From Leucobacter muris (GTDB taxonomy: Bacteria > Actinomycetota > Actinomycetes > Actinomycetales > Microbacteriaceae): 64,000 bases of DNA. Both the position numbers and the translations under genes were made by a program. The notes below the pieces were generated by a model. It did not search any database. It saw only the letters and a list, made by a program, of their open reading frames with translations, and had not been told where the DNA came from. Position 1 is the stretch's first letter; each line of letters begins with the position of its first letter. The stretch spans positions 2,604,001-2,668,000 of the forward strand of contig NZ_CP035037.1 in the NCBI RefSeq assembly GCF_004028235.1, written 5' to 3'. Positions 17,761-24,628 of this stretch are shown here, piece by piece.

Positions 17761-17763
17761 GGT
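17758..17763 (+). promoter_or_regulatory. -10 box overlapping the EamA stop codon
   Basis: TAAGGT starts with the TAA stop of the transporter gene and lies six bases before the ATG of the CsoR-type gene, implying a leaderless message. Confidence 0.5.
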
Positions 17764-17769
17764 TCTCGC

Positions 17770-18084
17770 ATGAGCGAAGCGACCGGCGCCTCCTGCGAGC
17801 ACGAGACCCACGGCTACATCGACCACAAGGACGATCTGCTGAAGCGGCTGCGTCGCGCCGAGGGGCAGGTGCGCGGCGTGCACCGCATGGTCGAGAACGA
17901 CGAGTACTGCATCGACATCCTCACGCAGGTGTCGGCGGCGACGAAGGCGCTCGAGCGGGTGGCCCTCGCGCTGCTCGACGACCACCTGGCGCACTGCGTC
18001 GCCTCGGCCGCCGCGGAGGGCGGCGAGGTGGCTGCCGAGAAGCTGCACGAGGCCTCGGCGGCGATCGCGCGCCTCGTGCGCTGA
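17770..18084 (+). CDS. CsoR/RcnR-family metal-sensing repressor
   Basis: 104 residues, all-helical DUF156 protein. Conserved KDDLLKRLRRAEGQVRGV (DNA-contact helix) and the copper-type ligand set Cys47, His72 and Cys76 (YCIDIL; DDHLAHC). This Cys-His-x3-Cys arrangement fits Cu(I)-sensing CsoR or persulfide-sensing CstR relatives rather than formaldehyde-sensing FrmR. No copper exporter or chaperone is next to it, so its target is unknown; the upstream transporter is one candidate. Confidence 0.87.
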   Translation: MSEATGASCEHETHGYIDHKDDLLKRLRRAEGQVRGVHRMVENDEYCIDILTQVSAATKALERVALALLDDHLAHCVASAAAEGGEVAAEKLHEASAAIARLVR

Positions 18085-18227
18085 TCCGTCTGCGGCTCCC
18101 CTACAAGCGGCGCGGCCCTGCAGGGGTGCGCGTTGGAGGTATCTTCGGAGGCATCTGTGAGGTCGCCATGAGCGGCGTAGACTGGGAAGCGCGCCCGCGC
18201 TGATCCGCTCAACCCGAAGGAACCCCT

Positions 18228-19196
18228 ATGGTCAACGGCCCCGAACACGCGCCCGCAGACGAGAGCTTCGAGATGGCCGCGCCCGGCCAGGTCGACGTCA
18301 CGCCCGAGATCGACGAGATCGCGGAGCTCAGGCGCACGGGCCGCGGGGCGAGAGCCGACGACGGCCCCGAGGCGCCGTGGCGGCAGGGCTACCCGTACGA
18401 CACGAAGATCTCCCGGCGCAGCTACGAGCGCGAGAAGCGCAAGCTGCAGATCGAGCTGCTCAAGCTGCAGGCCTGGGTGAAAGAGACGGGCCAGAAGATC
18501 GTGATCCTCTTCGAGGGCCGCGACGCCGCCGGCAAGGGCGGCGCGATCAAGCGCTTCACCGAGCACATGAACCCCCGCGGCGCCCGGGTCGTGGCGCTCG
18601 AGATCCCCACCGAGCGCGAGCAGACCCAGTGGTACTTCCAGCGCTACGTCGCGCACCTGCCCGCGGCCGGCGAGATCGTGATGTTCGACCGCTCCTGGTA
18701 CAACCGGGCCGGCGTCGAGCGCGTCATGGGGTACTGCACGCCGCAGCAGTACCTCGAGTTCACCCGCTCGGCCCCCGAGTTCGAGCGCATGCTCGTGAAC
18801 TCGGGCGTGCACCTCATCAAGTTCTGGTTCTCGGTCGGCAAGGCCGAGCAGCACGATCGCTTCGTCTCGCGCTCCTCCGACGAGGTGAAGCAGTGGAAGC
18901 TGTCGCCCACCGACCTCGCCTCGCTCGACAAGTGGGACGCGTACACCGAGGCGAAGGAGGCGATGTTCTTCTACACCGATACGCCGCACGCGCCCTGGAC
19001 CGTCGTGAAGTCGAACGACAAGAAGCGGGCCCGTCTCGAGGCGATGCGCTGGGTGCTCTCGCGCTTCGACTACCCCGACAAGGATTTCAAGCTCGTCGGC
19101 GATCCCGATTCCAAGATCATCGGCTCGCCCGCCACGGTTTACGATGAGGGTGAGACTCCCACCGGCACCTTCCCGGTGGTGGGCTCGCCGAGGTAG
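18228..19196 (+). CDS. ppk2: Polyphosphate kinase 2
   Basis: 322 residues. Transfers phosphate between polyphosphate and nucleotides. Walker A EGRDAAGKGG (96-105), Walker B FDRSWYNR (153-160) and the lid region FWFSVGKAEQHDRF are those of class I PPK2. ATG follows AAGGAA; a TAGACT about 45 bases upstream is a possible -10 box. Direction (nucleotide synthesis or polyP synthesis) cannot be told from sequence. Confidence 0.93.
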   Translation: MVNGPEHAPADESFEMAAPGQVDVTPEIDEIAELRRTGRGARADDGPEAPWRQGYPYDTKISRRSYEREKRKLQIELLKLQAWVKETGQKIVILFEGRDAAGKGGAIKRFTEHMNPRGARVVALEIPTEREQTQWYFQRYVAHLPAAGEIVMFDRSWYNRAGVERVMGYCTPQQYLEFTRSAPEFERMLVNSGVHLIKFWFSVGKAEQHDRFVSRSSDEVKQWKLSPTDLASLDKWDAYTEAKEAMFFYTDTPHAPWTVVKSNDKKRARLEAMRWVLSRFDYPDKDFKLVGDPDSKIIGSPATVYDEGETPTGTFPVVGSPR

Positions 19197-19243
19197 CCGA
19201 GCTCGCTCACTCGGCGCCCGCTAGCACCCGAGGAGCAGGCCAC

Positions 19244-20323
19244 ATGACCGATGATCGAACCCCCGCATCGTCAACGCAATCCGGCCGGCGCACAGCCGCT
19301 CCCCGGCGGAGGCGCCGCGGCCTGCGCAACACGCTCATCGCGCTCGGCACGCTCGTCGTGCTGCTCGGCATCGCCGCGGGCGTCGCCTACGCCCTGCTCG
19401 CGAGCACCTTCAACGAGGTGCAGCGCGTCAGCATCGAGCAGGATCCGTCGCTCGAACGGCCGGCCGCGGTGCAGCTCGCGGCCGGGGAGCAGGCGCCGAT
19501 CAACATCCTGCTGCTCGGCTCCGACTCGCGCGAGACCACGGATCGGAACGCGGTGGCCGAGGATCTCCAGGGCTTCCGCAGCGACGCCATCATGGTCGCG
19601 CAGATCTCGCCCGATCGGCGGCACCTCACCGTGATGTCGATCATGCGCGACAACTGGGTCGAGATCCAGGGCCACGGCGAGGCGAAGATCAACGCCGCGG
19701 TCGCGTACGGCGGACTGCCGCTCGCGGTCAACACCGTCGAGAACTTCATCGGGGCGCGCATCGACCACGTCGCGCTCATCGACTTCGAGTCGTTCAAGGG
19801 TCTCACCGACGCGGTCGGCGGCGTCACCGTGCGCAACGACGTCGCGTTCACCTCGCGGCACGGCGGCTTCGCGTTCGAGCAGGGCGACGTCGAGCTGAAC
19901 GGCGAGCAGGCCCTCGGATTCGTGCGGGAGCGCTACGCGTTCGCCGACGGGGACTACCAGCGGGCCCGCAATCAGCAGGCCTACCTCAAGGGGCTCACGC
20001 AGAAGGTGATGAGTTCGGAGACGCTGCGCAATCCCGGGCGGCTCGTCGACACCTTCCAGGCGCTGAAGCCCCACCTCATCCTCGATCAGGGCCTCGACCT
20101 CGGCGCCGCCGTCGCCCTCGGCTACGACATGCGCGATCTGCGCAGCGACGACATCGAGTTCTTCACGAGTCCCACACTCGGCACCGGCACCTCGGCCGAC
20201 GGGCAGTCGATCGTGCTGCCCGATTGGGCCGAGATGGCGAACGTGCGGGCCGCGTTCCAGAGCGGCACCCTCGACGAGTACGCGGCGACGCGCGCGGCGG
20301 GGTCCGAGCTGCCGCAGAGCTGA
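19244..20323 (+). CDS. LytR-CpsA-Psr (LCP) family envelope glycopolymer ligase
   Basis: 359 residues. Short basic N-terminus, one membrane segment (about 30-52), then an extracytoplasmic LCP domain with INILLLGSDSRE, SDAIMVAQISPDRRHLTVMSI, IMRD, the KINAAVAYGG loop and RERYAFADGDYQRARNQQ, where the conserved arginines bind the polyprenyl pyrophosphate. LCP proteins attach lipid-carried polymers (wall teichoic acid, capsule, arabinogalactan) to peptidoglycan. It sits at the edge of the polysaccharide genes and probably anchors their product. ATG follows GAGGAG. Confidence 0.92.
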   Translation: MTDDRTPASSTQSGRRTAAPRRRRRGLRNTLIALGTLVVLLGIAAGVAYALLASTFNEVQRVSIEQDPSLERPAAVQLAAGEQAPINILLLGSDSRETTDRNAVAEDLQGFRSDAIMVAQISPDRRHLTVMSIMRDNWVEIQGHGEAKINAAVAYGGLPLAVNTVENFIGARIDHVALIDFESFKGLTDAVGGVTVRNDVAFTSRHGGFAFEQGDVELNGEQALGFVRERYAFADGDYQRARNQQAYLKGLTQKVMSSETLRNPGRLVDTFQALKPHLILDQGLDLGAAVALGYDMRDLRSDDIEFFTSPTLGTGTSADGQSIVLPDWAEMANVRAAFQSGTLDEYAATRAAGSELPQS

Positions 20324-20370
20324 GGCGGCGCCTCACCGGCACTCCCCCGCGCTCGTTCAGTCGGCCCCTT

Positions 20371-20439
20371 CGTACCGAGTCGGCCTATGATTCGCGCGAA
20401 AAGCAGGCCCTCTCGGCACGAATAGGCCGACTCGGCACG
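20371..20439. terminator. Long inverted repeat between convergent genes, probable bidirectional terminator
   Basis: Arms 20371-20388 and 20422-20439 pair at 17 of 18 positions (CGTACCGAGTCGGCCTAT against ATAGGCCGACTCGGCACG). A third partial copy of CTCGGCACGA lies in the 33-base spacer at about 20412. It stands between the ends of the LCP gene and the TagD-like gene. Confidence 0.65.
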
Positions 20440-20464
20440 AGGAGGCCGTCCCGACGGACGAACG

Positions 20465-20929
20465 CTATCCCTGCAGCACGGCGACCGGGGCCGGTTCGAG
20501 GCGCGCCGCCGGCGTCTCGAGCAGTTCGAGGGCGCGACGCAGCGCGGTGCTCGAGGTGTGCGCGGTGTAGGGGAAGTAGACGACCTCGACGCCCACCCGG
20601 GCGAAGCGGCACTCGAGCTGCAGCCCCTGCTCGGTGCCGCGCCAGTCGTCGCCCTTGAAGAAGTGGGTGAATCCCACCTCGCGCCACACCTCGAGCTTGT
20701 CGGGCACCCGCTCGACGTAGACCTCGTCGACGAAGTCGACGTGGCGCACGATCTCCTCGCGCTCGGCCGTGGGGATCACGGGCTCGCTGCCCTTCACCTC
20801 GCGCAGCATCTCGTCGCTCACCACTCCCGCGACGAGGTAGTCGCAGTGCTGCTTCGCGTGCCGCAGCAGGTTCAGGTGGCCGATGTGGAACAGGTCGAAT
20901 GCTCCCGCTGCATAACCGATGCGCGTCAT
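20465..20929 (-). CDS. Cytidylyltransferase-like protein, TagD family
   Basis: 154 residues. HIGH motif in GAFDLFHIGHLNLL (9-22), FKGDDW (91-96) and TSSTALR (125-131, ISSTxxR type) mark a glycerol-3-phosphate cytidylyltransferase-like nucleotidyltransferase. Such enzymes make CDP-glycerol or a related CDP-polyol from CTP. Family length is about 130-150 residues, so the protein is complete. ATG follows GGGGAG. It precedes nothing else on its strand except the LCP terminator region and probably shares a transcript with the Wzy-like gene upstream. It may supply the CDP-linked head group used by the CDP-alcohol phosphatidyltransferase at 23908-24627; this is inference. Confidence 0.87.
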   Translation of the reverse strand: MTRIGYAAGAFDLFHIGHLNLLRHAKQHCDYLVAGVVSDEMLREVKGSEPVIPTAEREEIVRHVDFVDEVYVERVPDKLEVWREVGFTHFFKGDDWRGTEQGLQLECRFARVGVEVVYFPYTAHTSSTALRRALELLETPAARLEPAPVAVLQG

Positions 20930-20983
20930 GGTGCTCCCCTTCGCCGAGCGCCGGCCGCCCCGTCGCGTACCGCGCGCTTCACG

Positions 20984-22477
20984 TCAGCGTAGGTTCGACG
21001 ACGGCCGTTCCGCATCGGCGGGAACTACGTAACCTCCGCCCGCGGCGCGGGGCTCGTTCGCGGCGCGGGGCTCGATCGCGGCGCGGGACTCGATCGCGGC
21101 GCGGGGCTCGATCGCGGCGCTGGGCTCGATCGCGGCGCTGGGCTCGATCGCGGCGCTGGGCGCGCCTCCGCCGAGGCGCGCCACCGCCGACGGCTCCTCC
21201 CTCGCGGCGTCGCCTCCGCCGTCGACCTCGTCGTCCCGCTCCCGCAGCGCGAGCGCCGCCACCGCGAACGAGACGATGAGCCCGTTCGGCAGCAGACCGT
21301 AATAGGCGCTCTCGACCAGGGTCACGAGCTGCACGGTGTGCAGCACGAGCACCACGGGGCCGCGCCATCGAGCGGTCGCCACGACCAGCCAGGTGAGCGC
21401 GAGCATGAAGCAGAGCAGCGCGGGGAGGCCGTGCGAGAACATCACCATCCACACGTGCCCCTGGGTGCCCACCGACGGCGGCGAGGTGAAGGAGGGGCGC
21501 GGGGCGCCGTAGCCGAAGAGGGGCGAGTCGAGCGTGCGCACCCACGTCTCCTCGTAGATCATCGAGCGCGTCGTGGTCGATGCGCTCACCTCGACCCTGT
21601 CGGAGAGGCGGGAGAACAGGTCGAGGCCCACCGCGAGGCCGATGCCGAGCACGCCGAGCGCACCGAGCGCCAGCACCTCGCGCGTGCGGCCGGCCAGCAC
21701 GAAGCGCACGAAGCAGTAGACGCCCCCGACGGCGAGGCCGATGAACATGCCCCGGTTGAGCGAGAGGATCGCGGGCACGAGCGACACCGGCACGGCGATG
21801 AGCACGCACCAGAACCGCCAGCCGCGCCGCACCTCGTCGAGGTAGGCGATCGCGAGCGGCAGCGTGATGGAGTACACGTTGCCCCACGCGTTCGTGTAGA
21901 GGAAGGGGGCGGAGGGTCGGGGCGCGAGCTCCAGCCAGCCGTCGGGGTTGTACTGGGCGGTGCGCCGCACGGCCATCTCGTCGATCAGCTCGTTCTGCAG
22001 CAGCGACTGCGGCAGCACGTAGGCGAGCGGCGACTTGAAGGAGAACTCGGGGAAGAACACCCCGGCGTAGCCGCCGAGCCACGTGTAGATCCAGAACGCG
22101 GTGAAGACGCCGAGCACGTAGCGCCTCGTGAGCTGCTCGCGCGCGTTGTAGACGTACACGAACACCAGCGTCACCACGAGGTAGAGCATCGCCCGGTAGA
22201 CGAAGCCGATCAGACGCCCGCTCGTGTCGATGCCGATCACCGACACGAGCATGAGCACGAGGAAGAGCAGCCAGATCCCGAACCCGCGCGGCGCCCGGAT
22301 GCCGCCCCGCCGGATCATGAGCAGCAGCATGCAGGCGGCGAGCGGGATCCACGCCATCTCGGCGATGCCGAGCACCCACCAGAGGGGGAACCAGACGATC
22401 ATCGCGGTGAGGGGCCATCTCGGCAGCAGAGCGCGGTCGGCGCTCGCCCCGCCCCCGCTCACGGCCCCTGATCGCAT
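20984..22477 (-). CDS. O-antigen ligase/polymerase-like membrane protein (Wzy type)
   Basis: 497 residues with about ten to twelve membrane segments and a large extracytoplasmic loop (roughly residues 130-185), the arrangement of Wzy_C/O-antigen ligase proteins. PLFGYGAPRPSF and GHVWMVMFSHGLPALLCFML resemble the conserved loop (GxGxxxF ... HxxxL). It probably polymerises repeat units outside the membrane. The last 80 residues are a cytoplasmic or exposed low-complexity tail with a hexapeptide repeat (PSAAIE and variants). ATG follows GGGAAGAG. Confidence 0.82.
   Translation of the reverse strand: MRSGAVSGGGASADRALLPRWPLTAMIVWFPLWWVLGIAEMAWIPLAACMLLLMIRRGGIRAPRGFGIWLLFLVLMLVSVIGIDTSGRLIGFVYRAMLYLVVTLVFVYVYNAREQLTRRYVLGVFTAFWIYTWLGGYAGVFFPEFSFKSPLAYVLPQSLLQNELIDEMAVRRTAQYNPDGWLELAPRPSAPFLYTNAWGNVYSITLPLAIAYLDEVRRGWRFWCVLIAVPVSLVPAILSLNRGMFIGLAVGGVYCFVRFVLAGRTREVLALGALGVLGIGLAVGLDLFSRLSDRVEVSASTTTRSMIYEETWVRTLDSPLFGYGAPRPSFTSPPSVGTQGHVWMVMFSHGLPALLCFMLALTWLVVATARWRGPVVLVLHTVQLVTLVESAYYGLLPNGLIVSFAVAALALRERDDEVDGGGDAAREEPSAVARLGGGAPSAAIEPSAAIEPSAAIEPRAAIESRAAIEPRAANEPRAAGGGYVVPADAERPSSNLR
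21043..21160. repeat. 18-bp tandem repeat encoding a hexapeptide
   Basis: Six full units and a partial seventh of the type CGGCGCTGGGCTCGATCG, in phase with the codons of the Wzy-like gene, giving PSAAIE, PRAAIE, SRAAIE, PRAANE. The phase means unit gain or loss would lengthen or shorten the tail without a frameshift. Confidence 0.95.
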
Positions 22478-22574
22478 GCTCTTCCCATTCCGCTGCTTTC
22501 CCTTAGGATAAGCACACCATCGGGTTCTCGGGCGGTTTGCCCCGAGATCCCCTGCCGAAGGAGGCGGAGAGTCA

Positions 22575-23792
22575 ATGGGCGGCAGCGCAGCGTACGAGCA
22601 GACCCTCGGGGTCTCGCGGTATCTCTCGGTGCTGCGCCGGCAGCGCCGGGTGGCCGTCGCGGGCGTCGTCTTCGGGGTGCTCGCGGCCTGCCTCTACCTG
22701 CTGATCGCCCCGCACACGGTCACGGCGACCACGGCGGTGAACCTCAACGTGATCACCACCGAGCCCTTCAACCAGCAGCGGCCCGCCTCGGGGCTGCTCG
22801 ACGCCCCGACCGAGGCCGACATCGCGAGCTCGCACGCGGTCGCCGAGGGGGCGGCCGAGCTGCTGGGCGGCGAGCTGACGGCCTCACAGGTGCGGCAGTC
22901 GTCGCAGGTCTCGTCCTCGGGCGGCGCGTCGGTGGTGCGCGTCGCGTTCACGGCGCCGACCGAGCAGGAGGCGGTGCGCGGCGCCGACGCGATCGCGCAG
23001 GCCTATCTCGAGTTCCGCAGCGATCAGGCCGAGCAGCGCATCGACACGATGCTGACCAGCATGAACACGCGCATCGAGAAGCTCAACGAGGCCCTGCTGC
23101 AGGCCAACCGCGAACTCGTGTCGGCCGAACCCGGCACGACCGACTACGCGCAGGCCGTCTCGCAGCAGCAGCAGATCCAGGTCGAGCTCGACAGCCTGCT
23201 CTCGCAGCGCAACGCCCTCACCAGTGTCGACACGACCGGGGGCATCGTGCTCACCTCCGCGCGCGACAGCCAGTTCGAGCGGAGCCCGTCGAGCAGGATG
23301 GCGCTCGCGACCGGGCTCGCGGGCGGGCTGGTGCTCGGGATCGTCGCGGCCTTCGCGCGCAACCCCTTCGATCGGCGGCTGCGTTCCTCGACCGACGTCG
23401 CGGAGGTGCTGGGGGCGCCCCTGCTCGCCGACCTCGAGCCGCGCAAGGGCGAGGTGTCCGACGACGACGCTCACGAGCAGATGCGCGTCATCTACGAGCG
23501 GCTGCGCAGCCTCGACTCGTCCGGCGGCCCGGTGATGGTGTTCGATGCGCGACGCTCCTCGGACGAGTCGCGCGCGCTGCGGCAGCTGCGGCAGATCTCG
23601 GACGGCGCGGTCGAGTTCGAGCGGATCGATGCGGGCGCGAGTCGCGCCGACGGCCTCGCGATGCTGCGGGAGGCGGCGGCCGTGCTGGTGCTCTGCTCGC
23701 ATCGCACCGCGCTGGTCGAGGATCTGCGCTGGATCGCTCAGGAGGCGCAGCGCGCGGGCGCCCCGGTGGTCGGCTTCGTCTCAGAGGCGTGA
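22575..23792 (+). CDS. Wzz/BY-kinase-like polysaccharide copolymerase with degenerate kinase domain
   Basis: 405 residues. Two membrane segments (27-45 and 242-261) flank an extracytoplasmic domain with a coiled coil (about 140-215), the topology of chain-length regulators. The C-terminal 140 residues lie where tyrosine autokinases carry their ATPase, but no Walker A is present: the expected loop reads SGGPVMVFDARRSSDESRAL. There is also no tyrosine cluster. It therefore probably controls chain length without kinase activity. ATG follows AAGGAGG. Transcribed away from the Wzy-like gene; the 97-base gap has an inverted repeat TCTCGGG / CCCGAGA (22526-22547). Confidence 0.85.
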   Translation: MGGSAAYEQTLGVSRYLSVLRRQRRVAVAGVVFGVLAACLYLLIAPHTVTATTAVNLNVITTEPFNQQRPASGLLDAPTEADIASSHAVAEGAAELLGGELTASQVRQSSQVSSSGGASVVRVAFTAPTEQEAVRGADAIAQAYLEFRSDQAEQRIDTMLTSMNTRIEKLNEALLQANRELVSAEPGTTDYAQAVSQQQQIQVELDSLLSQRNALTSVDTTGGIVLTSARDSQFERSPSSRMALATGLAGGLVLGIVAAFARNPFDRRLRSSTDVAEVLGAPLLADLEPRKGEVSDDDAHEQMRVIYERLRSLDSSGGPVMVFDARRSSDESRALRQLRQISDGAVEFERIDAGASRADGLAMLREAAAVLVLCSHRTALVEDLRWIAQEAQRAGAPVVGFVSEA

Positions 23793-23836
23793 CCGCGCAG
23801 CCGAGGCTCGGGGACGGCCGCCGCGCAGCCGACGCG

Positions 23837-23884
23837 GCGGCGAGGCCGCCCGATCCGGCGTCCCGGATCACGCGGCCTCGCCGC
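23837..23884. terminator. Bidirectional hairpin terminator between convergent genes
   Basis: A 13-pair perfect GC stem (GCGGCGAGGCCGC with GCGGCCTCGCCGC) encloses a second short palindrome (GATCCGG / CCGGATC). It separates the ends of the Wzz-like and CDP-alcohol transferase genes. Confidence 0.75.
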
Positions 23885-23907
23885 GGTGCCGGCCCGGGTG
23901 ACGGGCC

Positions 23908-24627
23908 TCAGAGCGCGCGCAGCTTGCGGTACTTGCGCCGCATCGACACGGCCGCGTACACGGCGTTCACCGCGAACAGCACCGCGTAGACGGCTGCGAA
24001 CACGGCGGGCAGGCCCCACAGCGCGAAGCTCCAGCAGAGCGTGCCGGTGTCGGTCGGGATGAGGGCGATCGACTTGCGCACCCCCTACGGCTCGGGGGCC
24101 TCGCCGCCGCGCTGGCGCACCAGCTGCTCGGCGAGGATCTGACTCATGAACTGTCCGGCCGAGACCACCGCGTAGGCGAGGGCGACGCCGGCCAGCCAGA
24201 TCAGTTCGGGCCGGTGCGCCGCGATGGCGACCGCCACCGCGACGTGGGTGAGCGGCGTGCGGATCGCATCGACGACGTGATCCACCCACTCCCCGGCCGG
24301 TCCGCCCGCACCCGTCAGTCGGGCGAGCTGCCCGTCCGCCGAGTCGCAGGCGAAGCCGAGCGCCAGCAGCAGCGCCACCGCGACGCCGACCCCGAGGCCG
24401 GGCTCGGCGACGACGAGCAGCACGAGCCCCGCCAGCGAGCAGAGCGCGCTGACCGCCGTCACCCCGTTGGGGGTGAGGCCGATCACCGCGGCGGCGGCCG
24501 CGATCCGGCGCCCGAGCCAGCGGTTCACCCAGCGCATGTAGGCGGGCACCCCGGCGCCGCTCTTCTGCGCGCTCCGCAGGGTCGCGACGCTCTCGCGGTA
24601 CCTCAGCGGGCTGCGTTCGAGCATCAT
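23908..24627 (-). pseudogene. CDP-alcohol phosphatidyltransferase with in-frame TAG stop
   Basis: The frame from ATG 24627 to TGA 23908 is 240 codons, interrupted once by TAG at 24085-24087 (codon 181). Before the stop lies an intact catalytic motif, DG-x2-AR-x8-G-x3-D-x3-D at residues 98-120, with the surrounding membrane helices. After it the same frame continues as VRKSIALIPTDTGTLCWSFA and a last membrane helix ending MRRKYRKLRAL, a natural C-terminus. A C-to-T change of a CAG codon would explain the stop. The enzyme class moves a phospho-alcohol from a CDP carrier, making phospholipids or decorating polymers. The truncated 180-residue form keeps the catalytic residues but loses the final helices. 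Start follows GAGGAG and abuts the giant secreted gene. Confidence 0.85.
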
Positions 24628-24628
24628 C

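Noticed and set aside
21043..21160. Possible CRISPR or regulatory iterons
   Set aside because: Units are contiguous, coding and in codon phase within the Wzy-like gene.
23738..24289. Separate gene in another minus-strand frame across the CDP-alcohol transferase end
   Set aside because: Arg/Gly/Ala-rich shadow frame; the transferase frame continues past its TAG with proper membrane helices instead.
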